Positions 35,513 to 43,284 of a stretch of 50,995 bases of DNA are shown piece by piece; within the stretch, counting starts at the first letter, position 1, and each line of letters starts with the position of its first letter. The stretch is from an uncultured Clostridia bacterium. GTDB lineage: Bacteria > Bacillota > Clostridia > TANB77 > CAG-508. The position numbers and the translations under genes were made by a program. Where the stretch lies: the NCBI GenBank assembly GCA_934120645.1, contig CAKOUO010000010.1, positions 1 through 50,995 of the forward strand, given 5' to 3'. A model generated the notes under the pieces. That model was given only the letters and a program-made list of their open reading frames with translations. It ran no database searches and was not told the origin of the DNA.

Positions 35513-36431
35513 ATGAAAAAAATTGATTTGATAAAACATCCTGAATATTTTCATGATAATAAAAATTTGTCTAATTATTCCAATTATTTTGAAGGTTGGT
35601 ATTTTAAAATTAGTACTGGAAATGATGTAATATCATTTATTCCAGGTATTAATATAGAAAATCGGAAATTATTCTTCATTTATACAAATTATTACTAAAG
35701 ATAATTCTTATTTTTTGAAGTATTCTTTTCAAGATTTTTCTTTTTGCAATTCTCCTTTTTTTATAAAAATTGATAATAATTATTTTTCTTTAAATGAACT
35801 AAAAATTAATGGTAACATACATTTTTCTAATTCAACTCTTATTTCTAGCAATATTTTCGCTCCAAATATAATGGGACCTTTTTCATATTTTCCTTTTATG
35901 GAATGTAATCATGCCGTTTTATCAATGAAAAGTAATGTTTCTGGTTCACTCCATTTTAATGATAATTTTATTGATTTTAATAATGGTATTGCATATATTG
36001 AAAAAGATTGGGGAACTTCTTTTCCTAAATCTTATATTTGGTGTCAATCAAATGAATTTTTAGCTTTTCCAGCAAATTTTATGCTTTCAATTGCTAAAAT
36101 ACCTCTAGGAAACTTTAGCTTTACTGGTATTATTAGTGATATTTCTTTTGAAAATAAAGAATATAAATTTACTACTTATTATGGTGCTAAATTAAAAAAA
36201 TATGATATTAATGATAATTCAATTTCTATTGAAATTGAACAAGGTAATAAAACACTTTCTGTTTTTTCTTTATCTGAAAATAGCAATTTTCTTTTAGCCC
36301 CATCTAAAGGAAAAATGAATAAGGAAATACTTGAAAGTATTTCCTCAAAAGTAAATGTTCAAATAAAAGAAAAAGATAAAATAATATTTTCTAATTCTGG
36401 TTTTAACTCTGGTTTAGAGATTGTTATTTAA
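35513..36431 (+). CDS. Tocopherol-cyclase-like protein, read through a +1 frameshift at CGG
   Basis: These proteins share the two-domain lipocalin-like fold of tocopherol cyclases; in bacteria their role is unknown. Frame 0 from ATG 35513 (after AAGGAG) runs to the 51st codon, CGG (35663-35665), then stops 11 codons later. Skipping the C gives AAT GGA AAT TAT TCT TCA TTT ATA, joining FEGWYFKISTGNDVISFIPGINIENG (the conserved start) to NYSSFIQII and then MKYSFQDF and the long second frame, including IAYIEKDWGTSFPKSYIWCQSNEF, a core block of this family. The joined product is 305 aa, a normal size. Without the shift neither part is a complete fold. It converges with the YgjP-like gene, overlapping its tail by 8 bp. 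A -10 (TATAAT) is at 35480-35485. Confidence 0.85.
35663..35665 (+). other. +1 frameshift site CGG in the tocopherol-cyclase-like gene
   Basis: The codons are ATA GAA AAT CGG AAA TTA. Skipping the C gives AAT GGA AAT TAT TCT TCA. This is the only one of the four on the plus strand, which argues against a strand-linked artefact. Confidence 0.8.
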
Positions 36432-36927
36432 ATTTCTTTTTTATTTCTTTATAGTTTGGCATATATTTTTCTACTAAATTCCAAAAATATTTTGAATGAT
36501 TCATATATTGTAAATGGCATAATTCATGTAATATTACATATCTTATAGCCATTTCACTATATGATATCAAATTTTGATTAATTGTTATATTTCTATTACT
36601 AGAACAACTTCCCCAAGCATATTTTATTTCTTTTATTCTTATTTTATTTGGTATTAATCCTGTTTCTTTTATTAGTTCATTAGCATTTTTTTCTATTATC
36701 TGTTTAAATTCTTCTTGTGTATATAATGGAACTTTTTCCCTTTTTTTCTTCTCTCTTTCTATACTTTTTTCAATCCAGTCTGCTTTCTGTTCTATTATTT
36801 TTTCTATTTCTTTTTTAGATATTCTTTTTGGTGCTTTAATTATTACATTTCCATCTTTAATTTGAATATAGATATTTTTTATTTTTGAATAAATTATTCG
36901 ATATTGAATTTTTGTGTAATTTTTCAT
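36424..36927 (-). CDS. YgjP-like (M48-family) zinc metallopeptidase domain protein
   Basis: This 167-aa single-domain protein has the signature VILHELCHLQYMNHSKYFWNLVEKYMPNYKE: the HExxH zinc motif (HELCH) followed by the third ligand His in the NHSKxFW block. Upstream are beta strands (VIIKAPKRISKKEIEKII) and YAWGSCSSNRNI, typical of the family. A role in protein processing is assumed from the fold only. The 3' end overlaps the convergent gene by 8 bp. The start is not well supported by a strong ribosome site (AAAGAAAG). Confidence 0.87.
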   Translation of the reverse strand: MKNYTKIQYRIIYSKIKNIYIQIKDGNVIIKAPKRISKKEIEKIIEQKADWIEKSIEREKKKREKVPLYTQEEFKQIIEKNANELIKETGLIPNKIRIKEIKYAWGSCSSNRNITINQNLISYSEMAIRYVILHELCHLQYMNHSKYFWNLVEKYMPNYKEIKKKFK

Positions 36928-37006
36928 TTTTTATTTTCTTTCTTTGATTTTTATTAATATTATCATAGATTTTATATTTTTTTCAATATCTTAATATATT
37001 TTTTAT

Positions 37007-38926
37007 TTATTCTTTTGCTAGTATATATGGATCATTTTCTGTTCCTGTCCCACTTGCTATGTAAACTCCGTCTACCATTGTTACTACTGGACGGATGCCC
37101 CAACATTGGTAACTACTATATCCCATACTACCATTAGACGCAACATACCATAAATATGTACTGCTAAACTTAGAACTAAGATAATATCCTCCCCCTGTGC
37201 TCCTAACACTTGTTGTTTTAGATTTATCTCCTGTTATTGCAAAAGCTTCATCATATGTCATACAATGAACATCTTTTATTAAATCTAATTGACTTTTATC
37301 TTTATATAAATCCCATCTTCTTGGATTTATTACAGTTTTATTAGTATCATTTAGCGTATTATATTCTTTTTGTCTTTGACCAGCTGATAATAAATATTCT
37401 GCTCTTTCTACATCTTTAATATTATTTCCATTTTTACTTACAAAATTTTCTGGTGAACCTGCATGTATTATTTTTGTTACATATGTTCTTCCATTTTCAT
37501 CATGTTTGTCCAATATCTGCCATCCATCATATTTGGGTGTTCCCCAAATAGCTGTAGCATATATACTTTGATTTCTGCTTGTTATTACTTTTCCTGATTC
37601 TATTGCACTTTGATTTATTGTATCTTCTTTATATGTAAACCCTCCAAATGTAAAACTTAGTCCATTATCACTAACTAATTTAAAGGTACCATTTCCTTTA
37701 TGTTCTATGTTTATATCATATAATTTTGTGTTTTGTAATTCTTCAATTTCTTCTTTTGTCCATTCTCCTGCATCATACTGAACAAATCCCCCTACTACCT
37801 TATATTTATTTACTTCTACATCTACTTCTTTAGCTATGTTTTTCCCTTGATATGTACCAGTTATACTGAATGTATATTTTCCATTTGTTATTATAGCATA
37901 TGGTAATGTCGGAGTTACTATGCAATTTGTACCTTCTAATGTTGCTTTAAAATTTATATATAATGTTGTTCCTGCTATTTGTGAACTATCTTCTATTGAA
38001 TTTGATGCATTAGCACTTGTATTTATTATTGGTTCTGTTGTTACTATTTCTAATTTTTTTGATGTTGCTTTTATTTCTATATCATCTGTTACTTTATCTA
38101 TATTTATTACTCCTGTTGCTTTATCTACTGTTACTGCTTGTCCTTCCATTGTTACTGCTATTGTATCTATTATATAATTTTCTTCTGTTGTTATTGTTGC
38201 TTGATAAGGTTTATTCCATGCTGTTTTTATTGCTGTATTGTCTATTTTTATTCCCTCTCCTAAGTTCTTTGTTATTTTATAATAATAGTCATCTATTTTT
38301 ATTGTCTTTTCTACTATTTCTCCACTTTCTGATGTTATCTTAACTTTGTATTCTACTCCTAATTCTACTAAATAATCTATTCCTACTTGTTCCTTTTTGT
38401 TATATGGATATATTGTTCCATCTGGCATTTGTACTTCTTTTATTCCATTTATTTCATCTTTTATTATTATAGCTATATTTATTTTATTGCCTTCTCTTTC
38501 TCTTGTTTCATATGAGAATTCTATACTACTTTCGTTATATTCTTCTTCAACAATATTTAAGTTTCCATCTATTAAAAACTTTCCTGTAATTTTGTCTTTT
38601 TTCATTATTACTTGTTTTCCATTTAGTGATGCATCATCTTTTATTGTGCATTCATATTTCTTTATTTGCCCATTTATCCAGTCTTGTGTTACATCATCTA
38701 ATGTTGCTTCTGCTCTTTTTTCTGTTTGCAAATCATGCAATGCTAGTGTTAATTCTTCTCTCATTTCTGCTTTTATTTCTGCTTCTTTTGCCTTTTTTAC
38801 TTTGGATAATAATCCGTTTTCTCCGCCTAATGTTGCTATTGTTATTCCTGCTAATATTAATAATATTATTATCGTTATTATTAATGTAATTAGTGTTATA
38901 GCTTTTTCATTTGTTTCTTTTTTCAT
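37007..38926 (-). CDS. Pilin-like surface protein with prepilin-type N-terminus and C-terminal carbohydrate-binding-like block
   Basis: This 639-aa protein has the Clostridia type of prepilin leader and hydrophobic helix: KAITLITLIITIIILLILAGITIATLGGENGLLSKVKKAKEA, with the conserved Ile-Thr-Leu start and the GExGLL exit. Repeating beta-sandwich stretches follow, then a Trp/Tyr-rich C-terminal region (GGYYLSSKF, WYVASNGSMGY, CWGIRPVVTMVDGVYIASGTGTENDPYIL) seen in large gut-Clostridia surface proteins. Such proteins are exported and placed on the cell surface, perhaps in adhesion. The ribosome site AGGAGAAATATAAA precedes ATG. It has its own promoter, covered by an operator of the divergent XRE regulator (see 38944), which points to on-off control. 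A phase-variable or quorum-like role is possible. Confidence 0.82.
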   Translation of the reverse strand: MKKETNEKAITLITLIITIIILLILAGITIATLGGENGLLSKVKKAKEAEIKAEMREELTLALHDLQTEKRAEATLDDVTQDWINGQIKKYECTIKDDASLNGKQVIMKKDKITGKFLIDGNLNIVEEEYNESSIEFSYETREREGNKINIAIIIKDEINGIKEVQMPDGTIYPYNKKEQVGIDYLVELGVEYKVKITSESGEIVEKTIKIDDYYYKITKNLGEGIKIDNTAIKTAWNKPYQATITTEENYIIDTIAVTMEGQAVTVDKATGVINIDKVTDDIEIKATSKKLEIVTTEPIINTSANASNSIEDSSQIAGTTLYINFKATLEGTNCIVTPTLPYAIITNGKYTFSITGTYQGKNIAKEVDVEVNKYKVVGGFVQYDAGEWTKEEIEELQNTKLYDINIEHKGNGTFKLVSDNGLSFTFGGFTYKEDTINQSAIESGKVITSRNQSIYATAIWGTPKYDGWQILDKHDENGRTYVTKIIHAGSPENFVSKNGNNIKDVERAEYLLSAGQRQKEYNTLNDTNKTVINPRRWDLYKDKSQLDLIKDVHCMTYDEAFAITGDKSKTTSVRSTGGGYYLSSKFSSTYLWYVASNGSMGYSSYQCWGIRPVVTMVDGVYIASGTGTENDPYILAKE

Positions 38927-38943
38927 TTTATATTTCTCCTAAT

Positions 38944-39011
38944 GTTCTAATATAGAACAATATTATCACATTATTATTATAAAATCAATAAAAAATGTTC
39001 ATAATTAGAAC
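38944..39011. promoter_or_regulatory. Divergent control region with two GTTC-N7-GAAC operators
   Basis: Site 1 (38944-38958) is GTTCTAATATAGAAC, a perfect palindrome; site 2 (38997-39011) is GTTCATAATTAGAAC. A minus-strand promoter for the pilin-like gene, TTGATT (38983-38988)-17-TAATAT (38960-38965), lies between them, so site 1 covers the transcription start region and site 2 lies upstream. Site 2 sits next to the XRE ribosome site, which suits autoregulation. Confidence 0.75.
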
Positions 39012-39029
39012 AATTTTTTGGAGGGATTT

Positions 39030-39269
39030 ATGAAAAAAAACATATCAATAGAAAACAAATTAAATATTACAGGAAAAAATATTAAAGATATACGAAAAAA
39101 TAAAAAAATTACTCAAGATGAGTTATGCGCAAGAATGCAAGTTATGGGATACCAAATTAGTCGTTCTGATATTTCAAAGTTGGAAAATGGAAAAAGATTT
39201 ATTTCAGATATAGAAGTTTTAGGTTTTTCTAAAGTTCTAAAAGTTTCTATTACTGATTTATTTAAATAA
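39030..39269 (+). CDS. XRE-family HTH regulator
   Basis: This 79-aa single-domain Cro/C1-type regulator has an HTH at about residues 14-70: IKDIRKNKKITQDELCARM and YQISRSDISKLENGKRFISDIEVLGFSKVLKVSITDLF. The 5-helix fold is complete and there is no second domain. It is divergent from the pilin-like gene, with two 15-bp palindromes in between, so it most likely represses or activates that gene and itself. The start at 39030 (ATG) follows TTGGAGGG; an upstream TTG would overlap the ribosome site. Confidence 0.9.
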   Translation: MKKNISIENKLNITGKNIKDIRKNKKITQDELCARMQVMGYQISRSDISKLENGKRFISDIEVLGFSKVLKVSITDLFK

Positions 39270-39277
39270 ATTTTTAC

Positions 39278-39320
39278 AATAAAAAAAGATGTTCTACTCA
39301 TAGTAGTTCATCTTCTTTTA
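39278..39320. terminator. Bidirectional terminator between XRE gene and rplQ
   Basis: AAAAGATG-tt-CTACT and AGTAG-tt-CATCTT form an imperfect stem with matched internal loops, followed by CTTTT on plus and TTTTTTTATT on minus. It ends both the XRE unit and the alpha operon. Confidence 0.78.
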
Positions 39321-39338
39321 CATTTATTTATTAAATGG

Positions 39339-39866
39339 TTATATTAATTGTAATATAGCAACTTCTGCTCCGTCTCCTCTTCTAGGACCAGCTTTAATTA
39401 TACGAGTATATCCACCTACATTTTTTTCTGCATATTTAGGTGCTATTTCATTAAATAATTTTGCTGGTAAATCTATGTTGTTACCTTCGCTATCTTTTAC
39501 TTTGTTTGTTTTTCTCATTATTTTTCTTCTAGCATTTAATCTAGATGGCATGTCTTTTTGTCTTTTTTCAGTAGTTTCTTCTTTTACTACTTTTAAATAT
39601 TCTTTACCATTTTTGCTTTTTACTAATTCTGTAACTTTATTACCTTTTGAGTCTAATTTAGCTTTAACAACTTTTACTTCTACTTCTTCAAAATTGTCTT
39701 TTTCTTTTATTGCAAGTGATATTATACTATCAGCTATTGCTTTTACTTCTTTAGCTCTAGGTAATGTTGTTTCAACTTTTCCATTTACTAATAAATCAGT
39801 TGTTAAGTTTTTTAACATTGCCATTCTTATATCTGTAGTTCTACCTAATTTTCTGTTTGTAGCCAA
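39339..39866 (-). CDS. rplQ: 50S ribosomal protein L17, extended
   Basis: This 175-aa protein (usual about 115-130) starts ATNRKLGRTTDIRMAMLKNLTTDLL and ends LFNEIAPKYAEKNVGGYTRIIKAGPRRGDGAEVAILQL, the family hallmark. A charged insertion of roughly 45 residues (about 58-104, Lys/Glu-rich) explains the extra length. The start is TTG at 39866 after AAAGGTG; no upstream ATG gives the family N-terminus. It is last in the alpha operon and preceded by a copy of the intergenic module. Confidence 0.92.
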   Translation of the reverse strand: MATNRKLGRTTDIRMAMLKNLTTDLLVNGKVETTLPRAKEVKAIADSIISLAIKEKDNFEEVEVKVVKAKLDSKGNKVTELVKSKNGKEYLKVVKEETTEKRQKDMPSRLNARRKIMRKTNKVKDSEGNNIDLPAKLFNEIAPKYAEKNVGGYTRIIKAGPRRGDGAEVAILQLI

Positions 39867-39880
39867 TTTTTTCACCTTTC

Positions 39881-39938
39881 CTTTCATTTCGTTCATCGTC
39901 ATCCAAAATTTTCTTAAATTTTGTCTGCCAAATCTTAT
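39881..39938 (-). repeat. SD-proximal intergenic module before rplQ
   Basis: The minus strand reads GATTTGGCAGACAAAATTT, an AT hairpin, GGATGACGATGAACGAA, then the AAAGGTG ribosome site. It is similar in sequence and position to the copies before rpsD, rplR, rplE and rpsQ. Confidence 0.78.
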
Positions 39939-39980
39939 TAGCTTAGCTCGATATTTGTTTGTTCTTTATCTTTTAAATTT

Positions 39981-40928
39981 TTATTCTTCTTCTTGGGCAA
40001 AATCTAAACCTAATGAATGTAATTTTGCTGTTACTTCATCAAAAGATTTCTTTCCTAAGTTTCTTACTTTCATCATTTCTGTTTCTGATTTACTAATTAA
40101 ATCTTCAACAGTTGATATATTTGCTCTCTTTAAGCAGTTATATGATCTAACAGATAATTCTAGTTCTTCTATAGACATTTCTAGAACTTTTTCTTTCTTA
40201 GATTCTTCTTTTTCTATCATTACTTGTGTATTTTTTGTTGTTTCAGATAAATCTATAAATAATTCTAAATGTCCTGTCATAACTTTTGCTGCTAAACTTA
40301 ATGCTTCATGAGCTTTTAAGCTTCCATCTGTCCATACTTCTATAATTAACTTATCATAATCTACTGTTTGACCAACTCTTGTATTTTCTACTTGGTAATT
40401 TACTTTTTTTACTGGTGTATAGATTGAATCTATAGGAAGTACTGAGATATCTTGATTTGGTTTTTTATTTTGTTCTGATGAATTATATCCTCTTCCTCTA
40501 TCTGCTGTCATTTCAATTACAAGACTTCCACCTTCTGCAACAGTTGCAATATGTAAATCTGGATTTAATACTTCTACTGTTCCATCTGATTTTATATCTG
40601 CTGCTGTTACTTCTCCTTCACCTTTAAAGTCTATTCTTAGAACTTTTTCCTCATTACCGTCAAATTTTAGTCTAACATTTTTTAAGTTTACTATTAATTC
40701 TGGTACATCTTCTACTACATTTGGTATTGTAGAAAATTCATGTAATACTCCATCTATTTTTACACTTGTTATAGCGCATCCTGGAAGTGATGAAAGTAAT
40801 ATTCTTCTTAAAGAATTTCCTATTGTTACACCATATCCTCTTTCTAATGGTTCACATACAAATTTTGCATAATTATTTGTTTCATCAATTTCTAGACATT
40901 CAATATTTGGCTTTTCAAATTCTATCAT
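39981..40928 (-). CDS. rpoA: RNA polymerase subunit alpha
   Basis: The dimeric scaffold of RNA polymerase, 315 aa. The N-terminal domain has FVCEPLERGYGVTIGNSLRRILLSSLPGCAITSVKIDGVLHEFSTIPNVVEDV; the CTD has ELSVRSYNCLKRANISTVEDLISKSETEMMKVRNLGKKSFDEVTAKLHSLGL, with the UP-element-binding residues. All regions are of standard length. A good ribosome site (AGGAGG) precedes ATG. The gap from rpsD carries two short hairpins (TTGAGA/TCTCAA and AAAAACTT/AAGTTTTT). Confidence 0.98.
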   Translation of the reverse strand: MIEFEKPNIECLEIDETNNYAKFVCEPLERGYGVTIGNSLRRILLSSLPGCAITSVKIDGVLHEFSTIPNVVEDVPELIVNLKNVRLKFDGNEEKVLRIDFKGEGEVTAADIKSDGTVEVLNPDLHIATVAEGGSLVIEMTADRGRGYNSSEQNKKPNQDISVLPIDSIYTPVKKVNYQVENTRVGQTVDYDKLIIEVWTDGSLKAHEALSLAAKVMTGHLELFIDLSETTKNTQVMIEKEESKKEKVLEMSIEELELSVRSYNCLKRANISTVEDLISKSETEMMKVRNLGKKSFDEVTAKLHSLGLDFAQEEE

Positions 40929-41038
40929 TTTTACCTCCTAAATTGAGACTAATCTCAAACTCCTTAAAAACTTTGTTAAGTTTTTTAAGTAAAATTTTAA
41001 AGTTTTGACTAAACCTTTACACTTACTTTCAAAAACTA

Positions 41039-41665
41039 TTATTTTGAGTAAAGCTCTACTATTAAATGTTCTTCGATTGGAAGATCTATATCTTCTCTAG
41101 CTGATAATCTAATTACTTTACCACTTAATTTTTCACTATCTTTTTCTAACCAAGCTGGAACTGGTCTAGTTGTATTTTGTTCAATATTCATTTTTAATGT
41201 AGAGTTATCCTTTTTATTTTCTCTAACAGTTATTACATCTCCTGCTTTTACTAAATATGATGGTATATCTACTCTTTTACCATTTACTTCAAATTGTCCA
41301 TGATTTACAAATTGTCTAGCTTGTGCTCTTGATGTTCCAAATCCTAATCTATATACAACATTATCTAATCTACTTTCTAATATTTGTAATAGATTTTCAC
41401 CTGTTACACCTTTTTTATTTGAAGCCATTTGGAAATATTTTCTAAATTGTTTTTCTCCAACTCCATAATATGCTTTTGTTTTTTGTTTTTCTCTTAATTG
41501 TGTTCCGTATTCAGAAAGTTTTGCTCTTTTTTGTCCATGTTGTCCTGGTGCATAATTTCTTCTAGAAATACTACATTTATCAGAATAACATCTATCACCT
41601 TTTAAGAACAATTTTTGTCCTTCTCTACGGCATATACGACATTGTTCGTCTTTATATCTTGCCAT
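41039..41665 (-). CDS. rpsD: 30S ribosomal protein S4, zinc-binding (C+) form
   Basis: Primary assembly protein that binds 16S rRNA, 208 aa. The N-terminus has four Cys (CRICRREG and CYSDKC), the zinc-finger form of S4. The S4 RNA-binding domain is LESRLDNVVYRLGFGTSRAQARQFVNHGQFEVNGKRVDIPSY. S4 is the classic repressor of this operon in E. coli. The start follows GAAAGGAG and a module copy. Sits between rpsK and rpoA. Confidence 0.97.
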   Translation of the reverse strand: MARYKDEQCRICRREGQKLFLKGDRCYSDKCSISRRNYAPGQHGQKRAKLSEYGTQLREKQKTKAYYGVGEKQFRKYFQMASNKKGVTGENLLQILESRLDNVVYRLGFGTSRAQARQFVNHGQFEVNGKRVDIPSYLVKAGDVITVRENKKDNSTLKMNIEQNTTRPVPAWLEKDSEKLSGKVIRLSAREDIDLPIEEHLIVELYSK

Positions 41666-41680
41666 TATTTTTTTCTCCTT

Positions 41681-41742
41681 TCACTACGCTTTGCTCCGTT
41701 CATCGTCATCTAAAATTTTTATAAATTTTAGATTCCAAATCT
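41681..41742 (-). repeat. SD-proximal intergenic module before rpsD
   Basis: The minus strand reads AAGATTTGGAATCTAAAATTT, AT hairpin, AGATGACGATGAACGGAGC, AAAGCGTAGTGAAAGGAG. The end overlaps the rpsD ribosome site. Confidence 0.75.
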
Positions 41743-41761
41743 TACCGCGTTATTTATTTGT

Positions 41762-42160
41762 TTATACTCTTCTTCTTTTTGGTGGTCTACATCCATTGTG
41801 TGGTATTGGTGTTACATCTTTTATTGCACTTATTTCAAGACCAGCTGTTTGAAGTGCTCTTATTGCTGCTTCTCTACCAGCACCAGGTCCTTTTACAAAT
41901 ACTTCTACAGATTTTAATCCATGTTCCATAGCTGCTTTAGCTGCTGTTTCTGCAACTTGTCCTGCAGCAAATGGTGTGCTTTTTCTTGATCCTTTGAATC
42001 CTAATTCTCCAGCACTTCCCCATGAAATTGCATTTCCTTGTGTATCTGTTATTGTAACAATTGTATTGTTAAAGCTAGAATGAATATGAGCTTCACCTTT
42101 TTCAATGTTTTTTCTATTTCTTCTAGCTACTGGTTTTCTTGTTGTTTTTTTGTTTGCCAT
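41762..42160 (-). CDS. rpsK: 30S ribosomal protein S11
   Basis: Platform protein of the small subunit, 132 aa. It has a basic N-terminal tail, then EAHIHSSFNNTIVTITDTQGNAISWGSAGELGFKGSRKSTPFAAG and the C-terminal DVTPIPHNGCRPPKRRRV. Length and sequence are standard. The ribosome site AAGGAGG precedes ATG. Co-transcribed with rpsM, 40 bp upstream. Confidence 0.98.
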   Translation of the reverse strand: MANKKTTRKPVARRNRKNIEKGEAHIHSSFNNTIVTITDTQGNAISWGSAGELGFKGSRKSTPFAAGQVAETAAKAAMEHGLKSVEVFVKGPGAGREAAIRALQTAGLEISAIKDVTPIPHNGCRPPKRRRV

Positions 42161-42200
42161 TGTTTTAAATTCCCTCCTTATTTTAGGTTATCCATTTAAA

Positions 42201-42575
42201 TTATTTTGCTGCTTTGCTTTTACTTACTAATTTTCTAGGACCTTTTCTTGTTCTAGCATTAGTTTTTGTTCTTTGTCCTCTTACAGGTAATCCTTTTCTA
42301 TGTCTTAATCCTCTGTAGCATCCGATTTCTGTAAGTCTTTTAATGTTAAGAGCAACTTCTCTTCTTAAATCTCCCTCAACTTTGTATGATTCGTCAATAA
42401 CTTTTCTTATATCATTAACTTGATCATCTGTTAAGTCTTTTATTCTAGTATCTGGATTAATTCCAGCTTTTGCTAGTATTTTTTGAGAGCTTGTTAATCC
42501 TATTCCATAAATATATGTAAGTCCTATTTCTACTCTTTTTTCTTTAGGTAGATCTACTCCTGCTATACGAGCCAT
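42201..42575 (-). CDS. rpsM: 30S ribosomal protein S13
   Basis: Head protein of the small subunit that contacts the P-site tRNA, 124 aa. It has MARIAGVDLPKEKRVEIGLTYIYGIGLTSSQKILAKAGI and the C-terminal RGLPVRGQRTKTNARTRKGPRK. The start at 42575 follows GGAGGTG; an in-frame ATG 18 bp upstream overlaps that site. First gene of the alpha group, preceded by a structured 180-bp leader. Confidence 0.98.
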   Translation of the reverse strand: MARIAGVDLPKEKRVEIGLTYIYGIGLTSSQKILAKAGINPDTRIKDLTDDQVNDIRKVIDESYKVEGDLRREVALNIKRLTEIGCYRGLRHRKGLPVRGQRTKTNARTRKGPRKLVSKSKAAK

Positions 42576-42593
42576 ATTATTTTGCACCTCCAA

Positions 42594-42774
42594 AATTTTT
42601 TCTTTTTTTTAGTTTTGTCTTTATTTTTTCTAAAGGTGAAATGCACCCAGCCACGGGTCTTTAGATATCTTCAGACATATATATAAACACAAATTCGATA
42701 TGTAAATTTTTATTTAATAAATAAAATTTCACAGCCGCTACCTAATTTGTGTTATAAACAATATTAATCAAGTA
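42594..42774 (-). promoter_or_regulatory. Structured leader between rpmJ and rpsM
   Basis: The minus strand shows several hairpins: AACACAAATT with AATTTGTGTT (outer stem, about 42690-42760), an inner AAATTTTATTTA/TAAATAAAAATTT stem, CCC-GTGGCT-GGG and GGTG-CATTT-CACC near 42636-42660. TGTGAAAT (inner) and ATTTCACC (3' hairpin) can also pair, giving a possible pseudoknot. It precedes the S13-S11-S4-alpha-L17 group, the position of the S4-responsive site in gamma-proteobacteria, but no homology is claimed. It is not a known riboswitch to my eye. Confidence 0.5.
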
Positions 42775-42888
42775 CTATCCTTGTCTTTGTTTGTGTTTAG
42801 GGTTTTCGCATATAACTCTAATTACACCTTTTCTTTTTATTACTTTACATTTGTCACATATTTTTTTTACTGATGGTCTTACTTTCAT
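42775..42888 (-). CDS. rpmJ: 50S ribosomal protein L36, zinc-binding form
   Basis: 37 aa, MKVRPSVKKICDKCKVIKRKGVIRVICENPKHKQRQG. CxxC plus the later Cys and His are the zinc ligands. ATG follows GGGAGGTG. The family is always this short. It lies after infA and before the leader. Confidence 0.96.
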   Translation of the reverse strand: MKVRPSVKKICDKCKVIKRKGVIRVICENPKHKQRQG

Positions 42889-42984
42889 TTTTTGCACCTC
42901 CCATTTTAGTAAGTCTTTCGACTTTATTATATATTATTTATTTGGGTTAATTTTTAATATAATTATGGTTATTAACCATTTTTT

Positions 42985-43203
42985 CTATTTTGCTCTCCAG
43001 ATTATACGACCTCTTGATAAGTCATATGGTGAAAGTTCTACTTTTACTTTATCACCTGGTAGAATTTTTATATAATTCATTCTTAGTTTCCCAGAAATAT
43101 GAGCTAATATTTGATGTCCATTTTCTAGTTCTACTTTGAAATTTGTATTTGGTAATGCTTCAACAACAGTACCTTCTACTTCTATAACATCTTCCTTTGC
43201 CAA
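42985..43203 (-). CDS. infA: Translation initiation factor IF-1
   Basis: 72 aa OB-fold protein that blocks the ribosomal A site during initiation. EGTVVEALPNTNFKVELENGHQILAHISGKLRMNYIKILPGDKVKVELSPYDLSRGRIIWR is fully conserved. A good ribosome site (AGGAGGGGAT) precedes ATG. It is in the usual position between map and rpmJ. Confidence 0.98.
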   Translation of the reverse strand: MAKEDVIEVEGTVVEALPNTNFKVELENGHQILAHISGKLRMNYIKILPGDKVKVELSPYDLSRGRIIWRAK

Positions 43204-43284
43204 GATATCCCCTCCTATAAGAGCAATTTATTATTATACATAATTTTTCCATTTTGATAATAACTACTATAGTATACATCATTT

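Noticed and set aside
14771..35665. The four CGG breaks as assembly errors or pseudogenes
   Set aside because: All four have the same change (an extra C just before GG, in frame as CGG), occur on both strands and in otherwise intact genes. Random errors or decay would not share this. It still needs read-level proof.
14771..35665. Simple reassignment of CGG to another amino acid
   Set aside because: Reading CGG as one amino acid in frame leaves all four genes terminated early; only a +1 shift restores the downstream frame.
42594..42774. A small gene between rpmJ and rpsM
   Set aside because: No frame of reasonable length with a ribosome site exists; the inverted repeats fit an RNA leader better.
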